A DNA stretch of 64,000 bases, taken from Paraglaciecola sp. MB-3u-78. Its GTDB lineage: Bacteria > Pseudomonadota > Gammaproteobacteria > Enterobacterales > Alteromonadaceae. The stretch covers positions 1-64,000 of the forward strand of contig NZ_PJCF01000015.1 of the NCBI RefSeq assembly GCF_002835935.1, in the 5' to 3' direction. A program made the position numbers and the translations under genes. Below, one piece after another: positions 28,920 to 37,943 of this stretch; positions within the stretch are counted from its first letter, which is position 1; each line of letters starts with the position of its first letter. The notes beneath the pieces are model-generated. The model ran no database searches. It had not been told where the DNA came from and was given only the letters and a program-made list of their open reading frames with translations.

Positions 28920-30071
28920 ATGACTCAATTTTCTAAAACAGATCATCAGATGATGGCTCGTGCTATTCAATTAGCTAAACGCGGCGAATATACTACTGCT
29001 CCTAATCCTAATGTGGGTTGTGTTATCAGTAATAGCCAAGGTGTCATTCTGGGGGAAGGCTGGCACAAAAAGGCGGGAACGCCCCATGCAGAAGTACATG
29101 CATTAGAACAAGCGGGTATTTCTTCAAAAGGAGCCTCAGCCAAAGGAGCAACTGCCTATGTGACGCTAGAGCCTTGCAGTCATTATGGCAGAACACCACC
29201 TTGCGCAGATGCATTAATCGAGGCAGGTGTTACTAGGGTAGTGGCGGCTATGGTTGATCCTAATCCACTGGTATCTGGGAATGGTTTAATAAAGCTACAA
29301 GAAGCTGGGATAAAAACTGAGCATGGTTTATTACAAGCCTCAGCTGAACAGCTTAACCGTGGCTTTATAAAACGTATGCGTACTGGTAAACCTTGGGTCA
29401 CAGTTAAACTGGCGGCAAGTTTGGATGGTAAAACTGCGTTAGCAAACGGTTTAAGTCAATGGATCACTGGCCCACTGGCAAGGCAGGATGTGCAAAGGCA
29501 TCGCGCCAGAAGCTGCGCTATTTTATCGGGTTCTGGCACAGTAATAGCCGATAACCCTATGTTAAACGTGCGTTATGCTGAACTTAACTTAGCTGCTGAT
29601 GTGTTAGCGCAAACAGACTTACGTCAACCTTTGCGGGTGCTATTGGATGGGCGTAATCAGTTGCCGCCATCGTTAAGTTGCCTGCAGTCTTTTGAAAACA
29701 ACCTTGCGGGTAATGTTTTGCTTGTTAATGGTCAGCCCAGTGATCATCAATTTGCACCCCATGTGAGTCAATGGCAAGCACCTTTTAACGGCAATAAGTT
29801 AGACTTAGTTAAAGTGATTGCCAAGTTAGGTGAGATGCAGCTAAATCACATTTGGGTTGAAGCGGGTGCTAAACTTGCGGGTGCATTACTGCAAAATAAA
29901 CTGATTGATGAATTGATTTTGTATCAAGCGCCCAAGTTAATAGGGAACGCAGGGCAAAACCTGTTTGATACTATGACAATTGAAGTTATGGATGAGGTGG
30001 CTGACCTCACTTGGGCCGATATTCGGCAAGTGGGCGACGATATAAAAATGACTGCGCTTTTTAATCATTAA
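28920..30071 (+). CDS. ribD: Bifunctional diaminohydroxyphosphoribosylaminopyrimidine deaminase / 5-amino-6-(5-phosphoribosylamino)uracil reductase
   Basis: 383 aa. The N-terminal deaminase (1-150) has the zinc motif HAEVHAL and PCSHYGRTPPC. The C-terminal reductase (from about 150) has KPWVTVKLAASLDGK and, later, LNHIWVEAGAKLAGALL. It carries out the second and third steps of riboflavin synthesis from the GTP cyclohydrolase II product. Start ATG at 28920. Next gene ribE starts 58 bp downstream, so the rib genes are probably cotranscribed. Confidence 0.96.
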   Translation: MTQFSKTDHQMMARAIQLAKRGEYTTAPNPNVGCVISNSQGVILGEGWHKKAGTPHAEVHALEQAGISSKGASAKGATAYVTLEPCSHYGRTPPCADALIEAGVTRVVAAMVDPNPLVSGNGLIKLQEAGIKTEHGLLQASAEQLNRGFIKRMRTGKPWVTVKLAASLDGKTALANGLSQWITGPLARQDVQRHRARSCAILSGSGTVIADNPMLNVRYAELNLAADVLAQTDLRQPLRVLLDGRNQLPPSLSCLQSFENNLAGNVLLVNGQPSDHQFAPHVSQWQAPFNGNKLDLVKVIAKLGEMQLNHIWVEAGAKLAGALLQNKLIDELILYQAPKLIGNAGQNLFDTMTIEVMDEVADLTWADIRQVGDDIKMTALFNH

Positions 30072-30129
30072 ACCATCGGACTCATCATTAAAGTATTATC
30101 TTACCCATGAATCACGTTATTGAGAGATT

Positions 30130-30801
30130 ATGTTTACTGGAATTATAGAAGACGTGGGACTGATTGAAGCTTTGATACCTTCAGGTGCAGACATAAGGTT
30201 GTCGATTAAAACTGACAAACTGGATATGAGTGATGTGTCCTTTGGTGATAGTATTGCAAATAACGGTGTGTGTTTAACCGTCGTCGCCATGTCGAAACAT
30301 GGCTTTAGCGCTGACGTTTCACACGAGACTATTAAACGCACCGGCTTTGCCAACTATCAAGCGGGTAGTAAGGTTAATCTTGAAAAAGCATTACAAGCTA
30401 CTAGTCGTTTAGGTGGGCATATTGTCAGTGGTCATGTGGACGGTGTGGGTGACGTATTATCTATTACACCTGTTGGCCGTTACATAGAAATATGGGTCAA
30501 AGCGCCTGACGAGTTAGCCAAATATTTAGCTGAGAAAGGCTCGATTACGGTTGATGGTGTAAGCCTAACTGTCAATCAAGTGAATGGCGCTAAATTTTTA
30601 TTAACTCTTATTCCACATAGCTTGAAGGAAACCATTATTGGGCTTTATCAAGTCGGTACTAAGGTTAATTTAGAAGTAGATATTATCGCCCGTTATCTTG
30701 AAAGATTGATGTTAGGTGACAAAGCATCAGATGATTCAAGTGATAATCATAAAAAAGATATCAGCATGGCGTTTTTAGCAGAAAACGGCTATTTGAAGTA
30801 A
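30130..30801 (+). CDS. ribE: Riboflavin synthase, alpha subunit
   Basis: 223 aa. Typical MFTGIIEDVG start and two internally homologous lumazine-binding barrels (first about 1-95, second about 96-195; compare NGVCLTVVAMSKHGFSADVSHET with DGVSLTVNQVNGAKFLLTLIPHS). It dismutates two 6,7-dimethyl-8-ribityllumazine molecules to riboflavin. A charged tail of about 20 residues (KASDDSSDNHKKD..) follows the second barrel. Lies between ribD and ribBA in the same orientation. Confidence 0.95.
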   Translation: MFTGIIEDVGLIEALIPSGADIRLSIKTDKLDMSDVSFGDSIANNGVCLTVVAMSKHGFSADVSHETIKRTGFANYQAGSKVNLEKALQATSRLGGHIVSGHVDGVGDVLSITPVGRYIEIWVKAPDELAKYLAEKGSITVDGVSLTVNQVNGAKFLLTLIPHSLKETIIGLYQVGTKVNLEVDIIARYLERLMLGDKASDDSSDNHKKDISMAFLAENGYLK

Positions 30802-30878
30802 AGTAGGGTCACCCAAATGTGTTGGTCCCAAGGGCGAGAATGATGCCCTCAATAAAATTTAAAAGAAGACAATAAACT

Positions 30879-31979
30879 ATGGCATTAAATAGCAGTGAAG
30901 AGATAATCGAAGATATCCGCCAAGGTAAAATGGTTATCTTAATGGACGATGAAGATAGGGAAAACGAAGGCGACATCATTATGGCCGCCGAACATGTTAC
31001 CCCCGAAGCTATTAATTTTATGGTAACCCACGCTCGCGGTTTAGTGTGTTTGCCTATGACTGCCGAGCGCTGCCGAGCGCTTAAATTGCCCTTGATGGTA
31101 GATGATAATAGCGCCCAATTTTCAACTAATTTTACTGTGTCTATTGAAGCCGCAGACGGTGTTACCACAGGTATATCGGCTTCAGACAGAGCCAAAACTG
31201 TTTTGGCGGCAGTAGCAAAAAATGCCCAGCCTAGCAACATAGTGCAACCGGGGCATATATTCCCATTAATTGGTAAAGAGGGTGGTGTATTAAACCGCGC
31301 AGGGCATACTGAAGCGGGTATCGACTTGGCACGATTAGCAGGTTGCGAACCTGCATCGGTCATTGTTGAAATACTCAACGAAGACGGCAGTATGGCCAGA
31401 CGCCCAGAGCTAGAAATCTTCGCCGCCAAACATGATATGAAAATTGGCACTATTGCCGATTTAATCGAATACCGAAATTTGAACGAAACTACTATTCAAC
31501 AAGTCGCTAAGTGTAAACTTCCCACTGAGTATGGAGAGTTTGATTTAATTACCTACAAAGATGTGATTGATAACCAAGTACATTTTGCTATGTGTAAAGG
31601 TGAAATTAACAGCGAAATCCCTGCTTTGGTAAGAGTTCACTTACTCAATAGTTTTAGTGATTTATTAGGTTCTCAGCGGGCTATTTCCAGAAGCATGGGT
31701 CTGCCGCAAGCCATTAAATATATTGCTGATAATGGTGGTATTTTAGTGTTACTAGGTAAAGATGAAGACTTGCTGACTCAGGTCAAACAATTTGAAGCCG
31801 AAGATAAGGGCGAGAAACCCGCGAATGCCCCATGGACTGGCTCATCTAGAACGATTGGTATAGGCAGTCAAATCTTAGCCAGTTTAGGTGTTAAAAAAAT
31901 GCGTTTGATGAGCAAACCCAAAAAGTACCATGCCTTGTCTGGTTATGGTTTAGAAGTGGTTGAATACGTCGAAATATAA
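30879..31979 (+). CDS. ribBA: 3,4-dihydroxy-2-butanone-4-phosphate synthase with degenerate GTP cyclohydrolase II-like domain (RibBX-type)
   Basis: 366 aa. The RibB half (1-205) is intact: [10 protein letters not shown] near residue 25, [17 protein letters not shown] and [16 protein letters not shown]. The second half (about 206-366) aligns with GTP cyclohydrolase II but, where active RibA has three zinc cysteines (C-x10-C-x-C around SLRCDCG), it reads [18 protein letters not shown] without any of them. This fits the RibBX architecture described for Shewanella relatives, where only DHBP synthase activity remains. A separate ribA would be needed elsewhere. 73 bp upstream of ribH. Confidence 0.93.
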   Translation: MALNSSEEIIEDIRQGKMVILMDDEDRENEGDIIMAAEHVTPEAINFMVTHARGLVCLPMTAERCRALKLPLMVDDNSAQFSTNFTVSIEAADGVTTGISASDRAKTVLAAVAKNAQPSNIVQPGHIFPLIGKEGGVLNRAGHTEAGIDLARLAGCEPASVIVEILNEDGSMARRPELEIFAAKHDMKIGTIADLIEYRNLNETTIQQVAKCKLPTEYGEFDLITYKDVIDNQVHFAMCKGEINSEIPALVRVHLLNSFSDLLGSQRAISRSMGLPQAIKYIADNGGILVLLGKDEDLLTQVKQFEAEDKGEKPANAPWTGSSRTIGIGSQILASLGVKKMRLMSKPKKYHALSGYGLEVVEYVEI

Positions 31980-32052
31980 GAAATAAAATTCACAATATTT
32001 CCCATTAAGGATGTGCTAAACTGCGCGCCGATTTTTCCAGTAAGGTTTATAG

Positions 32053-32529
32053 ATGAATATTATTGAAGGTAACATTCGCGCGACAGGCAAAAAGTTTGCA
32101 CTCGTGGTTTCTCGGTTCAACAGTTTTGTAGTTGAAAGCTTAGTAGACGGTGCGCTAGATGCCCTAGAAAGACATGGTGAAGTCAACGAACAAGATATTA
32201 CTTTGGTTCGCGTGCCTGGTGCTTACGAGCTTCCCATTGCAGCTAAAAAACTGGCTGAACAAAACAAGTACGATGCCATTATTGCTTTGGGCGCAGTTAT
32301 CCGTGGAGGCACACCTCACTTTGAGTTTGTCGCTGGAGAATGTAATAAAGGCCTTGCACAGGTATCTCTAGAATACGGTATTCCCATTTCTTTTGGCGTG
32401 ATCACCACTGATAGCATAGAACAAGCTATCGAACGTTCTGGTACTAAAGCCGGTAACAAAGGCGCAGAAGCAGCCATTAGCGCGCTAGAAATGGTCAATG
32501 TGTTAGCAAATATTGAAGAGGCTAAATAG
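32053..32529 (+). CDS. ribH: 6,7-dimethyl-8-ribityllumazine synthase
   Basis: 158 aa, standard length. It condenses 5-amino-6-ribitylaminouracil with the RibB product. Signatures: [38 protein letters not shown] and [17 protein letters not shown] (with the catalytic His), [10 protein letters not shown]. Its TAG stop is followed directly by the GTG start of nusB without spacer, so the two are translationally linked. Confidence 0.96.
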   Translation: MNIIEGNIRATGKKFALVVSRFNSFVVESLVDGALDALERHGEVNEQDITLVRVPGAYELPIAAKKLAEQNKYDAIIALGAVIRGGTPHFEFVAGECNKGLAQVSLEYGIPISFGVITTDSIEQAIERSGTKAGNKGAEAAISALEMVNVLANIEEAK

Positions 32530-32952
32530 GTGAAACCTAAAGCCCGACGTCTAGCCAGAGAGCTTGCGGTACAAGCTGTTTATTCTTGGCAAATGAGTAA
32601 AAACCCGGTTGAGCAAATCGAGCTAAGTATAGTCACCAGTAATGAAATGCAGAAAGTCGATACTGAATACTTTTTGGAATTATTGCGAGCAGTGGTAAAA
32701 GACTGTGCTGACTTAGATAAAAAAATCAAACCTTACCTTGGGCGCCTGCCTGAAGAGCTAGATCCAGTAGAAAAAGCCATTCTCAGAATCGCCACTTACG
32801 AACTAGTTGGCAGAATTGATGTCCCTTATAAGGTTGTTATCAATGAAGCCATAGAGTTGGCTAAATCTTTTGGCGCAGAAGAAAGCCATAAATTCGTTAA
32901 TGGCGTGCTGGATAAAGCGATTAAAACTCTGCGTAAAGACGAGTTGTCTTAA
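32530..32952 (+). CDS. nusB: Transcription antitermination factor NusB
   Basis: 140 aa, all-helical NusB fold with [22 protein letters not shown] at the start and [28 protein letters not shown] at the end, the most conserved block of the family. It forms the boxA-binding antitermination complex with NusE (S10) for rRNA transcription. The start is GTG at 32530, immediately after the ribH stop. In gammaproteobacteria nusB commonly follows ribH, which supports the call. Confidence 0.96.
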   Translation: MKPKARRLARELAVQAVYSWQMSKNPVEQIELSIVTSNEMQKVDTEYFLELLRAVVKDCADLDKKIKPYLGRLPEELDPVEKAILRIATYELVGRIDVPYKVVINEAIELAKSFGAEESHKFVNGVLDKAIKTLRKDELS

Positions 32953-33048
32953 CTTTTTCAAATAGGCTTAACCTTGAAAATAGGCTTAACCATGAAAATA
33001 GTTTAAGTCCAACTTTTCTGTCACCTCATGTAACTAAAATTAGTATTA

Positions 33049-34011
33049 ATGAAAGAATTTAATGTAATTGAAGACTTTTTCAAAGCAAAAAGTATTCAAC
33101 GTAAAGACGTGATAATTGGTATTGGTGATGATGGCGCTGTTACGCGTATCCCACAAGGTCAAGCCTTAGTCACTACTACCGACACTTTGCTAAGTGGTGT
33201 GCATTTCTTAGCAGACACGCCTGCCCATGCTATAGCGCAAAAAGCCATGGCTGTTAATCTAAGCGATTTGGCGGCCATGGGCGCAGAACCTGCCTGGATA
33301 AGTTTATCTTTGAGTCTGCCTACAGTTGATGTCAATTGGTTGCAGGCTTTTTCTAATGGTTTGCAAGAACATGCTGAATATTACAACGTGCAACTTATTG
33401 GCGGCGATACAGTTCAGGGGCCTTTAGCGATAACTATTACGGCACAAGGGTTTGTGCCTTTTGATCAAGCTTTGACCAGAAGTAAGGCTAAACCAGGTGA
33501 TTCAGTATACGTTACTGGCAGTCTAGGGGATGCTGGATTAGGTTTACATATAGCGCAAAAAAAGTGTGTGGTAAACAATCAGTTTCACCAAGAATTTTTG
33601 CTTAATCGTTTAAATTATCCCACACCTAGGTTATTGGTCGGCACTAGTCTTAGGCGTATTGCCAGTGCTTGTATTGATATCTCCGATGGTTTGGTGTCTG
33701 ATATCAAACATATTCTCAATGCGTCGCAGTGTGGTGCAACAATACATGTTGATAAATTGCCAATGTCACAAGCCTTAATAGAATCGGTCTCTAGTAGTGA
33801 AGCTATTGATTATGCCTTAAGTGCAGGCGATGATTACGAGTTATTATTCACTGTGAGTGAAGAACAAAAAGGCCAATTGGAGACAACCTTAGCCAATGCT
33901 AACGTGCATGCGACCTACATTGGTCAATTGAACGGCAATGCAGGTAAGTTAGATTTGCGCCAAGCAGATAAGCCATTCGAATATAACACCAAAGGTTACG
34001 AACACTTCTAA
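33049..34011 (+). CDS. thiL: Thiamine-monophosphate kinase
   Basis: 320 aa. It phosphorylates thiamine monophosphate to thiamine diphosphate. ATP-binding PurM-like fold with IGIGDDGAV near residue 24, VTTDTLLSGVHF, AVNLSDLAAMGAEP and GGDTVQGP; C-terminal ACIDISDGLVSDI and SAGDDYELLFTV. Downstream of nusB after 96 bp with a small repeated TAGGCTTAACC block; upstream of pgpA by 27 bp. Confidence 0.95.
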   Translation: MKEFNVIEDFFKAKSIQRKDVIIGIGDDGAVTRIPQGQALVTTTDTLLSGVHFLADTPAHAIAQKAMAVNLSDLAAMGAEPAWISLSLSLPTVDVNWLQAFSNGLQEHAEYYNVQLIGGDTVQGPLAITITAQGFVPFDQALTRSKAKPGDSVYVTGSLGDAGLGLHIAQKKCVVNNQFHQEFLLNRLNYPTPRLLVGTSLRRIASACIDISDGLVSDIKHILNASQCGATIHVDKLPMSQALIESVSSSEAIDYALSAGDDYELLFTVSEEQKGQLETTLANANVHATYIGQLNGNAGKLDLRQADKPFEYNTKGYEHF

Positions 34012-34038
34012 TCGCTACATCCTAAGGGAGACGCTGTA

Positions 34039-34521
34039 ATGGACAAACAAATACGTAGTCGTGTTAGTTTACTTAATCCTGTGCACTTTTTGGCGTTTGG
34101 GTTTGGTAGTGGTTTAGCGGCAAAAATGCCTGGTACATTTGGTACCTTGGCAGCACTGCCTTTAGTTGTGCTGTTATCTCATTATGCTAGTTTTTCTGTT
34201 TACTTGATTGTCACGATACTGGTCAGTATTGTGGGGATCTGGATCTGCGGGAAAACCGCCCAAGACATGGGCGTGCATGACGATTCTTCTATTGTGTGGG
34301 ATGAGGTCGCGGGGATGCTGATTACTATGCTCGCCGTTCCTTTAAGCTGGCAAACATTGCTGGTTGGTTTTGTGCTATTTCGCTTTTTTGATATTCTTAA
34401 ACCTTGGCCAATTAGTTATTTAGATAAACACGTACATGGCGGTTTTGGCATTATGATTGATGATGTGTTGGCAGGGGTATTCGCCTTAGGTGTTTTACAT
34501 CTCGGTTTGTTTTTAATTTAA
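34039..34521 (+). CDS. pgpA: Phosphatidylglycerophosphatase A
   Basis: 160 aa inner-membrane protein with four hydrophobic segments. It dephosphorylates phosphatidylglycerophosphate to phosphatidylglycerol. Family blocks: LAFGFGSGLAAKMPGTFGTLAALPL, DDSSIVWDEVAGM (acidic catalytic region) and LFRFFDILKPWPI, then GFGIMIDDVLAG. A good Shine-Dalgarno (AAGGGAGA) precedes the ATG. Last gene of the nrdR-rib-nusB-thiL-pgpA run. Confidence 0.95.
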   Translation: MDKQIRSRVSLLNPVHFLAFGFGSGLAAKMPGTFGTLAALPLVVLLSHYASFSVYLIVTILVSIVGIWICGKTAQDMGVHDDSSIVWDEVAGMLITMLAVPLSWQTLLVGFVLFRFFDILKPWPISYLDKHVHGGFGIMIDDVLAGVFALGVLHLGLFLI

Positions 34522-34666
34522 TTGTTTATCACTATCCGCTAATTTCTAGGCTTTTTAGCCTTTGCTCACTAAACAGATTGCCTAAATAAACTTCCTGCCC
34601 ATAAAATTATTACAAGAGACAAGTATAATACTCAGCCAGCTTTATAATGTATGTTGAGCAAGATAG

Positions 34667-34936
34667 ATATGTACCTATAGAAAATTTTTGTTTGATTGGG
34701 ATCTAGATGCTGGAAATAATGACAACAACTGGATTTATTTGGCGTTTCGTACTAGGCAACCGCTGCAGCAAATTAAATTTGATGCAGCAGAAATGTTACG
34801 ACACGGCATGGCACAAAACTTTATTACATCCGATCTATATATCGCTGATATTCAGCTCGGAACAGAAATTATGAGTGGTACTGGTCAAGTTTGGCTCAAT
34901 CATAACCAAGTAGATGTGGTTTCGAGTAACCATTAG
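34667..34936 (+). pseudogene. C-terminal fragment of a GH12-like beta-glucanase
   Basis: About 85 residues are readable from after the in-frame stop at 34664-34666 to the stop at 34934-34936. The stretch FDWDLDAGNNDNNWIYLAFRT, then FDAAEMLRHGMAQ, then DLYIADIQLGTEIMSGTG, resembles the end of GH12 cellulase/xyloglucanase domains, including the Glu region after the IQLG strand. No ATG is present; the only start candidate is a TTG at 34688. The rest of the catalytic domain and any signal peptide are absent, so this is a remnant. The family call comes from memory of GH12 C-termini and is tentative. Confidence 0.45.
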
Positions 34937-34954
34937 GCACTAGGATAAACGCAG

Positions 34955-35752
34955 ATGATTAGGTTTTTATTATGTATGTATTTGAGCATAATGTCCTCAC
35001 AGAGTTTTGCTTTTGAGCAAGATGTACAACGTTTTGCTCTAGTGATAGGCAATAAAAATTATGAGACTGCACCCTTAAAAAATTCGGCTAATGACGCAAA
35101 CGCAATAGCAGATAGTTTAACGGATATGGGGTTTCGGGTCAGTTTGCTTACAGATAGTAACTTGTCAGATTTAACGACTCAGGTGCAACAGTTTTATGCA
35201 CAAGTAAAAACAGATGAGCATGCCAATAAACTCGCGCTGATTTATTACGCAGGACATGCCATTCAGGTTAATCATCACAACTACATTGTTCCGCTAGGCA
35301 TGCAGTTTGAAAGTTACCCAGAATTTATTTCTGGTCTCTACAAAATCGATAGATTGTTTATTGAAATTAACAAATCAAAGAATTTGCAGAATATTATTAT
35401 TTTGGATGCTTGTCGTAATAACCCTTTTGAAAATAATGCAGTTGCAGATGGCGGCAAGATGTCGAGTGGCTTGGCACCGATTAAAGCGCCGTCTAATACT
35501 ATGATTGCCTTTGCTACAGAGCCTGGTGGTGTCGCCGCTGATGGTAAACGTAAAAATGGGGTGTATACCAAACATTTACTAAGACATATCGCTAAACAAA
35601 TTAGTGTTGAAGAAGTATTTAAGAAAGTCAGAACAGGGGTGGCGAAAGAAACACGAAATAAACAGATACCTTGGGAGCATTCCTCTTTGCTTAATGAAGT
35701 GTTTTTTAGCCCGCCGAAAAATCGGGATATACCCGATTTGCTGGTTTTTTAA
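34955..35752 (+). CDS. Caspase-family (peptidase C14) protein with signal peptide
   Basis: 265 aa. A signal peptide (cleavage near residue 19, SQSFA) precedes a caspase p20 fold: RFALVIGNKNYE, then LKNSANDANAIADSLTDMGF, then IYYAGHA with the catalytic His101 and LDACRNNPF with the catalytic Cys153. Both catalytic residues are present, so it may be an active cysteine protease (metacaspase/orthocaspase group) in the periplasm. No extra domain is attached. AGGAT lies 10 nt before the ATG. It meets the outer-membrane barrel gene tail to tail with a 4-bp overlap (35749-35752). Target unknown. Confidence 0.85.
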   Translation: MIRFLLCMYLSIMSSQSFAFEQDVQRFALVIGNKNYETAPLKNSANDANAIADSLTDMGFRVSLLTDSNLSDLTTQVQQFYAQVKTDEHANKLALIYYAGHAIQVNHHNYIVPLGMQFESYPEFISGLYKIDRLFIEINKSKNLQNIIILDACRNNPFENNAVADGGKMSSGLAPIKAPSNTMIAFATEPGGVAADGKRKNGVYTKHLLRHIAKQISVEEVFKKVRTGVAKETRNKQIPWEHSSLLNEVFFSPPKNRDIPDLLVF

Positions 35753-36576
35753 AAAACGTAAGCAAGGCCAACGTGCAAGGTGGTGAATGTTTCGTCAATA
35801 TTCTTAAACCGTTCACCATCAACAACAATATCTTGTTGGTAATCATTGATCTTAAAACGCGTTTGAAATAACAGATTGCTAGACAGTGGCATGGTCCAAC
35901 TTAACCCATAACTGAAACCTTTAGTCTCTCCCTTAACCTGTCCGGTTAAATCGTCAAACTCTGTTAATTCTTCTTCCTCTTCCTCATCAGTATTGGCAGA
36001 AAAACTGTTAGTGGCATCTAGAGATGCGTAAGCCAAAGACACACTTAAGCTACCGGCTTTTTCAAATTGCCAACTGTAACTTGCCCCAATAAATGGGCCT
36101 TTTTGGGAGTAGCTTTCATTAGTCAGCTCTAGAGTGCCTGCCTCGTCTTCGTCTCCCCCTACTTCGTCTTCGTCGATTTCTTCATTAAAGTCCCGTGGAA
36201 CAAATGACATTTCAGTTTTGCCATATTTGAATCCAGCAAATAGTGACCAGTTTTTAGTCACTCTGTAACCCAAGGTTAAATCCAAGTCTTTTCGTGATGC
36301 TTCTCCTATATCTTCTTCCTCAGCAATATCCGCATTAGCTAATGTGCTACTGGCGTTCAATGCAAGTTGCCAGTTGCCCATAGTTAGAGCAATAGGGATA
36401 TTAGCACTGGGAAATGAAATATCATGGTCGAGTTTTTCTGGAAATGAAAAATCGCTATAACCAAGGGATAAACCGGTTACAACCCGAATGTTGTCAAAAT
36501 CTTCTTGGGCAATGGTAGTGTGTGAAGTTAATAACAATGGAAGACATTGAATAGCGCAGGTTGTTTTTATAGACAT
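35749..36576 (-). CDS. Predicted outer-membrane beta-barrel with very acidic loops
   Basis: 275 aa. Signal peptide (ends HTTIA, about residue 23). Alternating amphipathic strands (VVTGLSLGYSDF, DLDLTLGYRVTKNWSLFAGFKYGKTEM, GPFIGASYSWQFEKAGSLSVSLAYASLD, FSYGLSWTMPLSSNLLFQTRFKI) end in HVGLAYVF, the C-terminal Phe typical of BAM substrates. Three loops are strongly acidic: AEEEDIGEA, EEIDEDEVGGDEDEAG and TDEEEEEELTEFDD. Such loops could bind cations. Good RBS (AAGGA). I do not recognise the specific family; a 10-12-strand barrel is inferred. Confidence 0.7.
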   Translation of the reverse strand: MSIKTTCAIQCLPLLLTSHTTIAQEDFDNIRVVTGLSLGYSDFSFPEKLDHDISFPSANIPIALTMGNWQLALNASSTLANADIAEEEDIGEASRKDLDLTLGYRVTKNWSLFAGFKYGKTEMSFVPRDFNEEIDEDEVGGDEDEAGTLELTNESYSQKGPFIGASYSWQFEKAGSLSVSLAYASLDATNSFSANTDEEEEEELTEFDDLTGQVKGETKGFSYGLSWTMPLSSNLLFQTRFKINDYQQDIVVDGERFKNIDETFTTLHVGLAYVF

Positions 36577-36669
36577 AATTATCCTTAATTTTTATCTGTA
36601 TGTTATTACATCAATTAAATATAATTACTAGTATAGTACTAAAATAAATCACAACGATTGCAGAGACTT

Positions 36670-36888
36670 ATGGAAAAATCATCAATAAATAGAGCGGGTC
36701 GAATATTTGTTTTATTCACTTTTTGTCTGTTATTTTTCAATGGGTGCAAAAGCACAACAGACGAAGACGTTGCCGCCAATTGTAGAACACAAGCCAATGA
36801 AAGCTGTGGATCTGAAGAGGATAATGGTGATGATCGTGGTTATAACCCTTGCCTAGTCAACAAAAATTTGCCCGTTTGTAAAAAATGA
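36670..36888 (+). CDS. Small predicted lipoprotein
   Basis: 72 aa from the ATG at 36670; a TTG four codons upstream is less likely. A hydrophobic segment (IFVLFTFCLLFFNG) ends at a Cys followed by KSTTDED, so it looks like a lipoprotein signal, although the lipobox (FNGC) is not ideal. The mature part is short, polar and Cys-rich (CRTQANESC, CLVNKNLPVC), perhaps with two disulphides. Its stop overlaps the start of the next gene (ATGA), so the two are translationally coupled. Function unknown. Confidence 0.55.
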   Translation: MEKSSINRAGRIFVLFTFCLLFFNGCKSTTDEDVAANCRTQANESCGSEEDNGDDRGYNPCLVNKNLPVCKK

Positions 36889-37436
36889 CTGATCAAGAAA
36901 TAAGGCTTCAGCTAGCAGAAATAGCCGGAACCTGGGTGGCGGCGTTGGCTGTGGTGATCGGTGGCTTGTTTGGTATTTATCAGTATTTGGAACATAAGTC
37001 TGCTGTACGTGTTGACCGTTCGATGGCATTTGTAGAGAGGTATCATGGTAATAGTATGTTGGTAGATGCTAGGTTAAAAATTACCCAATCTATGGCCAAT
37101 CGCACTGCTCAACTTAATGAAATTTTGCAAGACCCTTCTTTAAAAGCCAAAGACTTACAAGCAAAATACGATAATGAAATACTAACTTTGATTGCTGAAG
37201 ACAAGTTAAACGGTGCGTTGGAGCAACTTTTTACTTTTTATGAGCAAATAATTTTGTGCCGAGAATTGGATTTATGTGAAGAAAAAGTTGCGGGCCAATT
37301 TTTTGATACCGATGCACAAGGCTTTGTAAACACCTACTACCCTTATATTTGTAACGTTCGTAAAGAATGGCATAACCCAGAGCAATATAAAAAGGTTACG
37401 CAATTTTATAGCCCTAAACTGAGCTGCGAATTTTAG
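36885..37436 (+). CDS. Unknown single-pass membrane protein
   Basis: 183 aa. One N-terminal membrane segment (TWVAALAVVIGGLFGIYQYL, about residues 16-36), then a helical, charged domain (DPSLKAKDLQAKYDNEILTLIAEDKL..LEQLFTFYEQIILCRELDLC) with several Cys near the end (CREL, DLCEE, ICNV, SCEF). No family recognised with confidence; it resembles small membrane-anchored DUF4760-like proteins. Coupled by a 4-bp ATGA overlap to the lipoprotein upstream, suggesting the two act together. Confidence 0.65.
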   Translation: MTDQEIRLQLAEIAGTWVAALAVVIGGLFGIYQYLEHKSAVRVDRSMAFVERYHGNSMLVDARLKITQSMANRTAQLNEILQDPSLKAKDLQAKYDNEILTLIAEDKLNGALEQLFTFYEQIILCRELDLCEEKVAGQFFDTDAQGFVNTYYPYICNVRKEWHNPEQYKKVTQFYSPKLSCEF

Positions 37437-37861
37437 TCTCCTCCTAGTTATTTAACATGTGTGTCCTGATAATTATGAGGCCTGTTAATATTGATATTTA
37501 AAGCATGTGCCTTGCGGCACACTGGCATCCATGCCATTTTTCAAACGAATCCCTTCGTTCAACCTACTTTTTTGCTGCAGCTAAAAAAAGTAGGCAAAAA
37601 AAGCCGCTCGATGGCAATGCTCTTCTTCCAATTATTAGGCAAATTTCGCAGGTCGTTTGCACTTGCTCCCGGCAATGGCAAACTCAATTTGCGTCCCTGC
37701 AAATTGCCCTACTAAATTCACCTAATCATTGGCGAGCTTTGAGTCGAGGGTAAATCAAGAGCATCGGCGTTGCCGACTAATAAGGTAAATGGCTGCGCCA
37801 TTGATTTATGTCACAGGAAATTATGATGGGTGTCCCCATGAAATTCAGCCAGGCTCTGTTG
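37437..37861. repeat. Dispersed-repeat region next to IS66 copy A
   Basis: About 430 bp with no convincing gene. 37711-37845 is a repeat unit recognisable again at 53857-53985 and, shorter and more diverged, at 55140-55224. Shared blocks in order: ACTAAATT, TTGGCGAG, TTTGAGTC, GTTGCCGACTAATAAGGTAA, TGGCT-CGCCATT-ATTTAT, AGGAAATTA, GGTGTCCC. A stem is possible around 37563-37595 (ACCTACTTTTTTGC / AAAAAAAGTAGG). Confidence 0.65.
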
Positions 37862-37869
37862 CTTACTTG
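37862..37869. repeat. 8-bp target duplication of IS66 copy A (CTTACTTG), left
   Basis: CTTACTTG directly before the left end of IS66 copy A; repeated exactly at 40343-40350. Confidence 0.9.
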
Positions 37870-37943
37870 GTAAGCGCTTAATAAACCGACGTACTTTCCA
37901 AGTATAAATATCCTTGTCATAATCTAACAGTTCACAGTAAGCG

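Noticed and set aside
30072-30878. FMN riboswitch ahead of the rib genes
   Set aside because: The gaps before ribE (58 bp) and ribBA (77 bp) are too short for an RFN element, and no conserved core was recognised.
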